A stretch of 8,185 bases of DNA, taken from an uncultured Oscillibacter sp. Its GTDB lineage: Bacteria > Bacillota > Clostridia > Oscillospirales > Oscillospiraceae. This document shows positions 1-7,147 of the stretch, piece after piece. The first letter of the stretch is position 1; each line of letters begins with the position of its first letter. Where the stretch lies: NCBI GenBank assembly GCA_904393855.1, contig CAJFNE010000083.1:1-8185 (forward strand). Reading direction: 5' to 3'. A program made the translations under genes and the position numbers. Below the pieces are notes generated by a model. It saw only the letters and a list, made by a program, of their open reading frames with translations. It did not search any database and was not told where the DNA came from.

Positions 1-903
1 GAGCTGGTGCTGTGCGCCCTGCTGATGAGCTCCCGGGACGTGGACGGCTCCATCCAGTGGGTCCGCCAGCAGGTGGCCGACGGGGTGGACATCACCACAG
101 TGGTGGAGAAAGGCAAGTCCGCTTTCGTGGGGCCGGAGTTGTACCGCAAGACCCTGGGCATCATCGGCCTGGGGGCCATCGGCTCCCTGGTGGCCAACAT
201 GGCCATCGCCCTGGGCATGGATGTCTACGGGTACGACCCCTATCTGTCGGTGGACGCCGCGCTGCGGTTGGACCGCCACGTCCACGTGGTGCCGGATGTC
301 CGGGACCTCTACAAGCGGGCGGACTATATCACGGTCCACATCCACTACACGAAGCAGACGGAGCACATGATCGACGCCAAGGCCATCGAGGCCATGAAGC
401 CGGGCGTCCGGTTCATCAACCTGGCCCGGGACGAGATCGTGGACGACGCCGCCATGCTGGCGGCGCTGGACTCCGGCCGGGTGGCGGCCTATGTGACCGA
501 CTTCCCCACCAATGAGCTGGTGAAGACGCCTCACGTGGTGGCCATGTCCCACCTGGGCGCCTCCACGCCGGAGAGCGAGCAGAACTGCGCGGTTATGGCG
601 GTGGATGAGCTGAAGGACTACCTGGAAAACGGCAACGTCCACAACTCCGTGAACCTGCCGGCGGTGGCCATGGAGCGCAGCGGCGTCATGCGGCTGTGCG
701 TGATCCACAAGAACGTGCCGGCCATGCTGGCCAACATCACGGCGGTGCTGAGCCAGGACGGCGTCAACGTGGAGAACCTGAGCAACAAGTCCAAGGGGGA
801 CCTGGCCTATACCATGGTGGACCTGGGGACCCAGGTGGGGGAGAGCGTGATCGAGGAGATCCGCCGCCTGCCCAACGTGATCCGGGTGCGGGTAATTCTG
901 TAA
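1..903 (+). CDS. serA: D-3-phosphoglycerate dehydrogenase, 5'-truncated by the window edge
   Basis: Catalyses NAD-dependent oxidation of 3-phosphoglycerate to 3-phosphohydroxypyruvate, the first step of the phosphorylated serine pathway, in the cytoplasm. The frame is open from base 1 (ELVLCALL is typical of the middle of the family), so the real start lies upstream; the GTG at 7 is an internal Val. About 300 residues are visible. The Rossmann dinucleotide motif GLGAIG is at 166-183. The active-site Arg is in NLARDEIVD (around 418-444), and the catalytic His is in SHLGAST (around 547-567). The last ~70 residues form an ACT domain (GVMRLCVIHKNVPAMLANI onward), the usual place for serine feedback. 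Length fits the short single-ACT bacterial form. One mild oddity is Asp after the catalytic Arg where many homologues have Gly. A strong terminator follows 34 nt after the stop, so this is the last gene of its transcript. Identification is firm from motifs; the missing N-terminus cannot be assessed. Confidence 0.93.
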   Translation, partial: ELVLCALLMSSRDVDGSIQWVRQQVADGVDITTVVEKGKSAFVGPELYRKTLGIIGLGAIGSLVANMAIALGMDVYGYDPYLSVDAALRLDRHVHVVPDVRDLYKRADYITVHIHYTKQTEHMIDAKAIEAMKPGVRFINLARDEIVDDAAMLAALDSGRVAAYVTDFPTNELVKTPHVVAMSHLGASTPESEQNCAVMAVDELKDYLENGNVHNSVNLPAVAMERSGVMRLCVIHKNVPAMLANITAVLSQDGVNVENLSNKSKGDLAYTMVDLGTQVGESVIEEIRRLPNVIRVRVIL

Positions 904-936
904 GGAGGCAGCCCATCTGTCTTTTGACACGAATAC

Positions 937-973
937 AAACGGCCGCAGGCGCATGCAGCGCCTGCGGCCGTTT
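937..973 (+). terminator. Intrinsic terminator after serA
   Basis: A perfect 16-bp inverted repeat, AAACGGCCGCAGGCGC at 937-952 and its complement at 958-973, encloses the 5-nt loop ATGCA. The right arm ends in TTT, then CATT. The stem is very GC-rich with A on one side and T on the other, so it may also work on the minus strand as a backstop for the facing ABC operon. The U-tract is short, but the stem is unusually stable. Confidence 0.85.
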
Positions 974-1024
974 CATTGTGCGCAGGAGAGAAAGAGAGGT
1001 TGGATGAGAAGAGAGAAGCCATCA

Positions 1025-1068
1025 AACGGCTGCCGCCCGCCGCCGCGCACATGCGGCGGAGTGCCGTT
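1025..1068 (-). terminator. Probable terminator of the ABC operon
   Basis: It lies 8 nt beyond the DUF4340 stop codon. An outer AACGGC/GCCGTT pair (1025-1030 with 1063-1068) encloses an inner 7-bp GC stem (CCGCCGC 1040-1046 with GCGGCGG 1053-1059, 6-nt loop). Read on the minus strand, the hairpin is followed by only a short T run (TTTGAT), and an asymmetric internal loop separates the two stems. Its position between convergent genes supports the call; the weak T-tract keeps it tentative. Confidence 0.5.
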
Positions 1069-1075
1069 GGGGAAG

Positions 1076-2503
1076 TCAGTTCAGGACGATGGCGTTAACC
1101 GCCTCGATTAGGGTAACCACGGCGCTCCGGGCCACCAGAGAGACCGGCTCTCCGTCCACCACTGCCAGGCAGTAGCTGCCGTCGTAGCGGTACAGGTCGA
1201 TCTGAACCGTGGGCTGGCCCTCCAGATCCAGGTGGAGCGTCAGGCTGATCTCCTGGCGCTGGGTGGGCTCCTCGTCGGTGAAGCTGTCCGCCGTCAGGGA
1301 TTCCAGCGCGCTCTGGAGATCGGTGATCTCCAGTTCCTCATCCTGGTAAGTGTAGGTGCGGTCCTCCGCGCTGCCCTCGGAGGCGATGGTGTAGTCCGTC
1401 CCCTCCAGGGTAATGTCGATCTGGCTGACGTTCGCGAAGGCGGCGGGCAGGACCTCCGCGTGCCGGAGATCATCATAGGAGGTGGCCAGGAGAGCCAGAT
1501 ATTCGTCCCCGGTGATCTGATAGACGATGGGGGAGTCGTCCACCCGTGCATAGGCGGTGATGTCCTCCGCGGTTTCCTCTGTCTCGTCGGAAGAATCTGC
1601 CTCTTCAGAGGCATCCCCCTCCTGGGAGGCCAATTCCGCCAGGTCCCGGCTGACATGGAGGACCAGGGTTTCGGAGGTCTCGTTCCCGTCCGCGTCCTCC
1701 GCCGTGTAGTCCACGGTGACGGTCAGCTCCGGGGCATCCAGGCCGTAGGCTGCCAGGTCCTCCTCAGATGCGTCGTAGGTCACGTAGTCCGTCAGATCCA
1801 GATACTCCAGGGTATACAGGTAATCCTCCACCCGGTCCGTGTCCAAGGGGACATGGGCTCCGTTCTGTTGGGTGAAGTAGACGTCCTCCTCCCGGTAGGT
1901 GTCGGTGCTGTCCTCCTCATAGGTGATGGTGTAGTTCTCCGTGCCGGAGAAAACAATCTCCGACACCTGGTCCAGGGAGGGAAGCTCGTCGTTTTGGATC
2001 AGGTCGCTGAGCTCCGCGTCAAAGGCGTCCAGCGGGTCGCTCTGAGCCAGGTAGACGTTGCCGTCCCCGATGGAGACGTACCGCTGGGAGTCCATGGTGC
2101 TGAAGTCCCCCAGCAGCACGGTGTAGGTCTCATCCGCCGTGCCGATGGAGATCGTGCAGACCGGGTCGTCCAGGCCGTACTGGCTCAGGTCCTCCGGGTC
2201 CGTGATGGTGAAAGAGACGCCGAAAGCCTGAAACTGTTCCAGCAGCGCATGGATCTTTTCCTCGTCCACCGGGAAAGCCGCGTCCTCGTCGTAGCTCCAG
2301 GAGTCTTCCTTGTGGAAGGAGAGGGTCTGCCCCTCATACTCCCAGGAGAGGGATTCCACCGCGTCCGTGTCCAACTCCCAGACCACCGCCTCGCCGCTTT
2401 CGATCTGCTCCTTTCGGGCCTCATAGCGGGAGACGGCGAAGGTCACCACGCAGGCGGCGCAGAGGACACCCAGCAGGATATAGATGCGCTTATACCGTTT
2501 CAT
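1076..2503 (-). CDS. DUF4340 domain-containing membrane-anchored protein of a GldG-type ABC cassette
   Basis: The product is 475 residues. One N-terminal hydrophobic segment (about residues 7-24) follows a Lys/Arg-rich start (MKRYKR), so the rest should be outside the membrane. The remainder is very acidic and strand-rich. It contains recurring units beginning VESLSW (about 49), VSEIVF (about 180) and VSQIDI (about 359). The first two carry the near-identical hallmark EDLSQYGLDDP (about 104-114) and EDLAAYGLDAP (about 248-258), characteristic of DUF4340. An Asp/Glu/Ser-rich low-complexity linker occupies about 294-314. It is the fourth gene of the cassette. Its ATG overlaps the end of the GldG gene by 14 bp and has an AGAGG (complement of 2511-2515) 7 nt upstream, which implies translational coupling. 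DUF4340 proteins are commonly encoded next to GldG-family genes; their biochemical role is not established. Family and topology are well supported, function is unknown. Confidence 0.87.
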   Translation of the reverse strand: MKRYKRIYILLGVLCAACVVTFAVSRYEARKEQIESGEAVVWELDTDAVESLSWEYEGQTLSFHKEDSWSYDEDAAFPVDEEKIHALLEQFQAFGVSFTITDPEDLSQYGLDDPVCTISIGTADETYTVLLGDFSTMDSQRYVSIGDGNVYLAQSDPLDAFDAELSDLIQNDELPSLDQVSEIVFSGTENYTITYEEDSTDTYREEDVYFTQQNGAHVPLDTDRVEDYLYTLEYLDLTDYVTYDASEEDLAAYGLDAPELTVTVDYTAEDADGNETSETLVLHVSRDLAELASQEGDASEEADSSDETEETAEDITAYARVDDSPIVYQITGDEYLALLATSYDDLRHAEVLPAAFANVSQIDITLEGTDYTIASEGSAEDRTYTYQDEELEITDLQSALESLTADSFTDEEPTQRQEISLTLHLDLEGQPTVQIDLYRYDGSYCLAVVDGEPVSLVARSAVVTLIEAVNAIVLN

Positions 2504-3950
2504 TCTGCAACCTCTTTCTCTTCAGGACTACCCCGATGCCGATACCCAGATACAGCAGCGGGAACACGCCGATCATGACCACCTTCAGCAGGGAGGAGGC
2601 GGAATCGCTGATGGTCAGATAGTTATAGTTCAGGGATTTGCTGCGGATAGCCATGGCCTCGCTCTCCCCGATCAGGGAGGACAGGGCGTTCATGGCCAGG
2701 TTCACGTTGGCGCCGGAGGAGTAGGCGTTGTACATGTCGTCCAGGAAGCTGGAGGAGGAGAACCAGACGATCTGCCCGCCGCTGTCCAGATCGATCTGGA
2801 CCCCCAGGGTAAAGGGGCCGTCGATATCGCCGTCCTCCTTCTCATAGGTGGACATGTCATATCCCGCCAGCTTGCTGAAGGCGGCATCGGAGGTGGTGAG
2901 CAGCTCCGTCACTGTGGCGCCGGAGGCGGCGCTGGTATCCACGGTCAATCCCTGGGAGAGGGCCAGGATCGGATAGTAGTTCTCCTCGATGAGGGAATCC
3001 GTGATGCCGCTCTCCGCCATGTCCGGCAGCAGGGCAAAGGGCGCTTGGAAGGCGTAGTGCTCCCGGTCGCCCTCCACCACGATGCCGTCGGTGACGGTGA
3101 TGCCGTAGGGCTCGATCAGGCCGTACAGGGCGGCCAGGGCGCCGTCCTCCTCCGTGGGGCCGGCCATCACCAGCAGCTTGCCGCCGCCGGACACGTAGTC
3201 GGACAGCATGGCCTGCTCCTCCGTGGAGATGTCGCTGGAGGGACCGTAGATCAGCACGCAGTCCGCGTCCTCGGGCACTTCGTCCGCTGTCAGGAGGGAG
3301 AGGGTCTCCAGCTCCATGTTATCTCGTTCCACCTGGTCGCTGAAGGTGGTGGGCAGCTCCGTCTCGCCGTGGCCCTCCAGAACGTAGACCCGGGGCTGGT
3401 CCTCGTTGACCACGTAGTCGATGGCGGAGGTGATGGCGCCCTCCCCGTCAAAGGAGGTGTTGTAGGAGTAGGAGTACAGGTCCGCCTCCTGGAGATAGAT
3501 GTCGTCGTAGCCGATGTAGCGGCTGCGGTCCCCGCACTCCACCACCAGGCTGTTGTTCTGGACCTCCTCGTCGGTGTACTGCTCGGCGAAGGTGGGGTAG
3601 ACGTCGGGGTTTCGCTTGACCACTGTGATATGGTCCGAAAGACTCTCGTATTTGTCCAGCAGGTTCTCGATCACCGCGTCCTCCTGGCCGGACTGGACGA
3701 TCCAATAGATGGTCACGTCCTCCGTCAGGGCGTTCACCACGGCCTTGGTGTTGCTGGTGATGGAGTAGAGCTTCGTGGCGCTCATGTCGTAGCGGGTCAG
3801 ACTGGTGGGCAGAGCCGAGACCAGGATGTTCACCACAATCAGCAGCGCCAGAACAATGGCCGTCAGGGCCAGGGAGTAGGAGCCGCCCTGAAAGGCGACG
3901 CGGTTGGCCTCCGCCGGTTTCCCGGAGCGGGGCAGATGCCAGGCTTTCAT
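2490..3950 (-). CDS. GldG-family ABC transporter auxiliary protein (ABC_transp_aux type)
   Basis: The product is 486 residues. One transmembrane helix lies near the N-terminus (about 27-46, ALTAIVLALLIVVNIL), a large extracytoplasmic region spans about 50-455, and a second helix is close to the C-terminus (about 457-476), followed by a basic tail. This two-anchor layout is that of GldG. Family features are an early region after helix 1 (TRYDMSATKLYSIT), the LEGHGE motif at about 191-196, and a Rossmann-like strand-turn with a glycine-rich loop, LIYGPSSDIS then DYVSGGGKLLVMAGP (about 233-265). In Bacteroidetes, GldG works with GldA and GldF in gliding. In Firmicutes the same gene set occurs without gliding and its substrate is unknown, so no gld symbol is given. 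The start ATG overlaps the permease TGA by one base (TGATG), with AGGAGG (complement of 3959-3964) 8 nt upstream. The downstream DUF4340 gene overlaps its end. Confidence 0.9.
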   Translation of the reverse strand: MKAWHLPRSGKPAEANRVAFQGGSYSLALTAIVLALLIVVNILVSALPTSLTRYDMSATKLYSITSNTKAVVNALTEDVTIYWIVQSGQEDAVIENLLDKYESLSDHITVVKRNPDVYPTFAEQYTDEEVQNNSLVVECGDRSRYIGYDDIYLQEADLYSYSYNTSFDGEGAITSAIDYVVNEDQPRVYVLEGHGETELPTTFSDQVERDNMELETLSLLTADEVPEDADCVLIYGPSSDISTEEQAMLSDYVSGGGKLLVMAGPTEEDGALAALYGLIEPYGITVTDGIVVEGDREHYAFQAPFALLPDMAESGITDSLIEENYYPILALSQGLTVDTSAASGATVTELLTTSDAAFSKLAGYDMSTYEKEDGDIDGPFTLGVQIDLDSGGQIVWFSSSSFLDDMYNAYSSGANVNLAMNALSSLIGESEAMAIRSKSLNYNYLTISDSASSLLKVVMIGVFPLLYLGIGIGVVLKRKRLQNETV

Positions 3951-4813
3951 CAGTTATACCTCCTCTTCTCCAGGGACTGCACCGACAAAGAGAGGAAGAA
4001 CACGATGACAGTCAGGTAGTAGACAATGGCCGTCATATCAAAGACGCCGTTGACGAACACGGTGAACCGGGAGAACAGGGACAGCGTCGTCATGATCTCC
4101 GGCAGCAGCCCCTCAAAGACCGTGTTGTCGAAGAAAAAGAGGACCATCACCAGGGCGATCAGGGCAAAGCTGATCCAGTAGGCCAGATTCCCGTTCCGGG
4201 TCAGATAGCGGATCACCAGCCCCAGCAGCAGGATCAGGACCACCAGGGCGATCAGGGTGCCCACGGCGGTGGAGGAGACATACTCCGAGAGGCTGACGCT
4301 GTAGTAGTTCAGCAGGATTGCCGCGATGCCGATGCCGGCGGCCAGACCCTGGTTGTCCGTCAGGGAGGAGATGAACATCCCCACGGCGATCAGCGCCGCC
4401 CCCAGGATAAAGAAAGCCAGGATGGAGCCGTAGGAGGTGGGCAGGTACACGTCGCCGAACTGGGCGAAGATCAGCGGGTACAGGGAGATGACGGCCAGAG
4501 GGATGGTGTAGAGGATCAGCAGCGCCGCGTACTTCCCGGCGATTACCTGAAAGGTGGTGATGGGCAGGGAGTAGAGCAGCTGATCGGTCTTCTGCCGGCG
4601 CTCCTCGGCGATGACCCGCATGGTGAGAATGGGCACGATGACCACGAAGATCAGATTGGCAAAGCTCAGCACGTACTCAAAGTTGCTGACCGCCGCCTGG
4701 ATGTTGTACAGCACGACGCCGATGCCGATGAAGGCCAGCAGGAACGCGCCAAAGACATAGGCGGTCAGGGAGTGGAAATAGCTGCGCAGCTCGTGTTTCA
4801 AAACAGCGGTCAT
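3950..4813 (-). CDS. ABC-2 type permease, GldF-like subunit
   Basis: The product is 287 residues and forms the membrane channel of the ABC complex. Hydrophobic stretches are visible at about 18-38, 50-67, 96-116, 130-151, 154-170, 184-202, 212-228 and 262-279, although two of these may be re-entrant or marginal. The motif RVIAEERRQKTDQLLYSLPIT (about 66-86), after the second helix, is the cytoplasmic coupling segment typical of ABC-2 permeases. The C-terminus (FDMTAIVYYL to SLEKRRYN) is the GldF-like ending. The start ATG overlaps the ATPase stop by 4 nt (ATGA, 4810-4813), with AGGAGG (complement of 4824-4829) 10 nt upstream; the downstream GldG gene begins on its last base. Only one permease gene is present, so the channel would be a homodimer unless another subunit is encoded elsewhere. 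The family is firm; transported substrate unknown. Confidence 0.93.
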   Translation of the reverse strand: MTAVLKHELRSYFHSLTAYVFGAFLLAFIGIGVVLYNIQAAVSNFEYVLSFANLIFVVIVPILTMRVIAEERRQKTDQLLYSLPITTFQVIAGKYAALLILYTIPLAVISLYPLIFAQFGDVYLPTSYGSILAFFILGAALIAVGMFISSLTDNQGLAAGIGIAAILLNYYSVSLSEYVSSTAVGTLIALVVLILLLGLVIRYLTRNGNLAYWISFALIALVMVLFFFDNTVFEGLLPEIMTTLSLFSRFTVFVNGVFDMTAIVYYLTVIVFFLSLSVQSLEKRRYN

Positions 4814-5787
4814 GCTTCCGTCACCTCCTGCTCCGCCGGGGGCTTTTCGGCGGCGTTTTCCGTCAGCTCAATGAAGACGTCCTCCAGGTTCGCCTTCTTC
4901 AGCGCCATCTCCAGCAGGGGGCGGCGGGCGTCCGCGAAGGCGAAGAAGATGTCCCGGGAGAGCTCGTAGATGTCCTCTAGGTCCGTCTTCACGTGGATCA
5001 CGGAGCGGGTACCGCTCAGGCTGTCCGCCCGCAGCTCCGTGATACGGGGGACCTCCGCCAGAATCCGCTGGGCCTCCTCCGCGGAGGCCTCCGCGGTGAG
5101 GGTGATCTCGCTGGGGGTCAGCAGCCGCTTCTCCAGATTCTCCGGGCGGTCAAAGGCCACCAGCTTGCCGTGGGCGATCATGAGGATCTGCTCGCACATG
5201 GTCTGGACCTCGGAGAGGATGTGGGAGCTGAGGAGGATCGTGTGGGTTTCGCCCAGCTGCCGGATCAGCTCCCGGATTTCAATGATCTGCAAGGGGTCCA
5301 GGCCCACGGTGGGCTCATCCAGGATGATGACCTTGGGGTTTCCCAGCAGGGCCTGGGCGATACCCACCCGCTGCTTGTAGCCCTTGGAGAGGGCGGAGAT
5401 GCAGCGGTTCCGGACGGATTCGATTTTGGTCTGCTCCATCACCTCTGCGATCTGGGCCTCCAGCTCCGCGCCCCGCAGTCCCTTGGCCTCCCCGACGAAC
5501 CGCAGGTATTCCACTGGTGTCTCGTTCAGATAGAGGGGCGGCTGCTCCGGCAGGTAGCCTAGCAGCCGCTTGGCCTGGTTGGGCTCTTCAAAAATGTCGT
5601 ATCCGTCGATGCGGACATGGCCCGCTGTGGGGGAGAGACAGCCGGTCATGATGTTCATGGTGGTGGATTTCCCGGCCCCGTTGGGACCCAGGAAGCCGTA
5701 GACATGGCCCTCGTCAATTTCAAAGGAGAGGTCGTCCACCGCCGTGAAATCCCCGTAGCGTTTTGTGAGATGTTCAACTGTGATCAT
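4810..5787 (-). CDS. ABC transporter ATP-binding protein (GldA/CcmA-type)
   Basis: The 325-residue ATPase powers the permease encoded next. Walker A is GPNGAGKST (34-42), the Q-loop Gln is in LPEQPPLY (about 82), the signature is LSKGYKQR (about 133-140, the variant common in drug/gliding-type ATPases), Walker B is VIILDEP (about 153-159), and the H-loop His is in LLSSHILSE (about 189). After about residue 220 there is a ~100-residue C-terminal extension typical of ABC-2 exporters. I placed the start at MITVEHLTKRYG because AGGAGG (complement of 5794-5799) lies 6 nt before it and the family begins here. The open frame continues upstream to 6018, but that part reads across the intergenic promoter and into the kinase gene, and looks nothing like protein. 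This is the first gene of the four-gene operon, with its own promoter in the 127-nt gap. Confidence 0.95.
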   Translation of the reverse strand: MITVEHLTKRYGDFTAVDDLSFEIDEGHVYGFLGPNGAGKSTTMNIMTGCLSPTAGHVRIDGYDIFEEPNQAKRLLGYLPEQPPLYLNETPVEYLRFVGEAKGLRGAELEAQIAEVMEQTKIESVRNRCISALSKGYKQRVGIAQALLGNPKVIILDEPTVGLDPLQIIEIRELIRQLGETHTILLSSHILSEVQTMCEQILMIAHGKLVAFDRPENLEKRLLTPSEITLTAEASAEEAQRILAEVPRITELRADSLSGTRSVIHVKTDLEDIYELSRDIFFAFADARRPLLEMALKKANLEDVFIELTENAAEKPPAEQEVTEA

Positions 5788-5793
5788 TGGGAA

Positions 5794-5799
5794 CCTCCT
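5794..5799 (-). promoter_or_regulatory. Ribosome binding site that fixes the ATPase start
   Basis: Minus-strand AGGAGG, preceded by an A run, sits 6 nt before the ATG at 5787-5785. It decides against the longer in-frame start at 6018. Confidence 0.85.
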
Positions 5800-5831
5800 T
5801 TTTTCCGGTCTGCCGCCCAGAGCGGCACCCG

Positions 5832-5846
5832 TACTGAACTTCAGTA
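5832..5846. repeat. Perfect 15-bp palindrome over the start site of the ABC operon
   Basis: TACTGAA C TTCAGTA forms 7-bp arms around one central base. It overlaps the -10 box (5843-5848) and extends over the predicted transcription start. The arms contain the CTGAA/TTCAG core also found in the upstream 11-bp direct repeats, here in inverted orientation. It could be a second regulator contact or a repressor operator; the function is inferred only from its position. Confidence 0.5.
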
Positions 5847-5848
5847 TA
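5843..5848 (-). promoter_or_regulatory. -10 box of the ABC operon promoter
   Basis: Minus-strand TATACT matches the TATAAT consensus at five of six bases. The hexamer 17 bp upstream (AGCGTC) is not a usable -35, which suggests an activator-dependent promoter. Predicted transcription starts near 5836, leaving a leader of about 50 nt before the ATPase gene. Confidence 0.7.
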
Positions 5849-5853
5849 GAGGG

Positions 5854-5875
5854 TGACGCTGAAATGACGCTGAAA
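5854..5875 (-). promoter_or_regulatory. Tandem 11-bp operator upstream of the ABC operon
   Basis: Two perfect head-to-tail copies of TTTCAGCGTCA (minus strand; complements at 5865-5875 and 5854-5864) end 5 bp before the TATACT box. An 11-bp direct repeat overlapping the -35 region is the typical layout of an OmpR/PhoB-family activator dimer site. A site of the same layout, with one near-identical and one partial copy, occurs before the adjacent response regulator gene. That this regulator binds here is inference; the repeat itself is seen directly. Confidence 0.75.
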
Positions 5876-5892
5876 CATCCGCCGCAGGAGGG

Positions 5893-5922
5893 AAAAAGGA
5901 GTGAGGCATTCGCCTCACTCCT
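5893..5922 (-). terminator. Intrinsic terminator of the regulator-kinase operon
   Basis: On the minus strand, AGGAGTGAGGC and its complement form a perfect 11-bp stem with a 4-nt loop (arms at 5912-5922 and 5897-5907), followed directly by TTTTT (5893-5897). The kinase stop codon TGA (5915-5917) lies inside the stem. It separates the two-component operon from the ABC operon. Confidence 0.87.
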
Positions 5923-7147
5923 GGGAGAGGGATGTGGACTTGATCCGGGGCAGCTCCACGAGGAAGCGGTTGACGCCCTGGCTGCTCTCCGCCCAGATTT
6001 TTCCCTGGTGCCGGACAACCATGGCCTTTGCGATAGAGAGGCCCAGGCCGAAGCTGCCGTCCCGGCTCCGGGCCGGGTCCGCCCGGTAAAACCGCTCGAA
6101 GATATGGGGCAGGTCCTCCGGCGGGATGGGGTCTCCCTCGTTGGACACGCTCAGCAGACAGCGGTCCCGTCCATGCATCTGCAGCCGCACCCAAACCCGG
6201 CCATGCTCCCGGGCGTACTTCTGGGCGTTGTCCAGCAGGACATTTACCACCTGCTCCAGGGGGGCCGCTTCGCCCAGGACTTGAATCCGCTCATCCACCT
6301 GGGGGATCAGGGTCAGCCCCCGTTCAAAGAAGACCGGCTCAAAGGACAGCACGGACCGGGAGACCAGGGCGCTGAAATCCACTGGAAGCCGGGCGGCCTG
6401 GGGCGCTGCGGCGTCCGCCCGGGCCAGCTCCAGCAGCTGCTCAATGAGATGGCGCATCTGCCGGGACATGGTGAGGATATTGGAGAGAAACACGGAACGG
6501 CGCTCCGGGCTGTACGTCGGGTCCTGCAGGAGCTCTGCGTTGGTCAGGATCACCGTCAGGGGGGTCTTTAGCTCATGGGAGGCGGAGGCCACAAACTGCC
6601 GCTGCCGTTCCCGGGCCGCGTCCACCGGACGCACCGCCCACCTGGAGAGCAGGACGCTGATCCACAGGAACGACAGGAAGCTGCACCCGCCGATCAGCAG
6701 GCAGGTCCGAATCAGTCCGTCCAAGGTGGCCTGCTCGCTGGAGATGTCCGCGAAGACCAGACAGGGACGCAGGGGGGAGTCCGTCCGGTAGTAGCGCAGA
6801 TTGTACTCCTCCAGCACTCCCAGATTTCTGGGTGAGGCATAGGCGGCGTCAATGAGACGGTGGAGGAAAGCGTCGTCGGAGAGGTCGTAGTACCCGCCGC
6901 CGGTGGCAACCAGTTCCCCCCGGGGGCCCAGCTGCAGCGCGAAGAAGGGGAGCCGCACATCCTCGCCCATCTCGCTGGGAGCGCTCAGCTGAAAGGGCTG
7001 CTCTGCGATGCTCTCCATCATGCGGATGCTCTCCCGCTCCAGGTTGGCACTGGTGAAGTAGAAGACCAGCCCAAAGATCACACAGAGCATCAGCGTGACG
7101 ATGCCCATGTTGACCAGCACAAATTTAAAGCGCAGCCGGCGGATCAT
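5915..7147 (-). CDS. Sensor histidine kinase, membrane-bound, OmpR-partner type
   Basis: The 410-residue kinase autophosphorylates on His and passes the phosphate to the response regulator encoded just before it. Helix 1 is at about 9-31 and helix 2 at about 147-168. They frame an extracytoplasmic sensor region of about 115 residues with no domain I recognise. The H-box FVASASHELKTPLT places the phospho-His at about 191. The ATPase part has the N-box NVLLDNAQKYA (302-312), a G1-type NEGDPIP (336-342), the F-box FERFYR (350-355) and G2 GSFGLGLS (364-371). All elements needed for activity are present. I chose the ATG at 7147 (MIRRLRFKF). GGAGG (complement of 7157-7161) lies 9 nt upstream, and the hydrophobic N-terminus follows directly. 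A longer frame to 7192 only re-reads the end of the regulator gene. The start overlaps the regulator's 3' end by 23 nt, so the pair is translationally coupled. Confidence 0.95.
   Translation of the reverse strand: MIRRLRFKFVLVNMGIVTLMLCVIFGLVFYFTSANLERESIRMMESIAEQPFQLSAPSEMGEDVRLPFFALQLGPRGELVATGGGYYDLSDDAFLHRLIDAAYASPRNLGVLEEYNLRYYRTDSPLRPCLVFADISSEQATLDGLIRTCLLIGGCSFLSFLWISVLLSRWAVRPVDAARERQRQFVASASHELKTPLTVILTNAELLQDPTYSPERRSVFLSNILTMSRQMRHLIEQLLELARADAAAPQAARLPVDFSALVSRSVLSFEPVFFERGLTLIPQVDERIQVLGEAAPLEQVVNVLLDNAQKYAREHGRVWVRLQMHGRDRCLLSVSNEGDPIPPEDLPHIFERFYRADPARSRDGSFGLGLSIAKAMVVRHQGKIWAESSQGVNRFLVELPRIKSTSLSQE

Noticed and set aside
904..1075. A small gene between serA and the ABC operon
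   Set aside because: Open frames here run through the terminator hairpin and have no suitable start or recognisable protein features.
1232..4019. Long plus-strand open frames (1232-2578 and 2484-4019) opposite the DUF4340 and GldG genes
   Set aside because: They are shadows of GC-rich genes: composition is Val/Gly/Gln/His-rich and repetitive, no motifs, no ribosome binding sites. The minus-strand frames have clear family motifs and coupled starts.
5811..5827. Hairpin TGCCGC/GCGGCA in the leader of the ABC operon
   Set aside because: The stem is 6 bp with no T-tract and no alternative fold or riboswitch-like sequence; chance pairing in GC-rich DNA is enough to explain it.
5788..6018. N-terminal extension of the ABC ATPase to 6018
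   Set aside because: It would read through the operon promoter, the terminator and the kinase 3' end, and is low-complexity. The ATG at 5787 has an ideal ribosome binding site and the family N-terminus.
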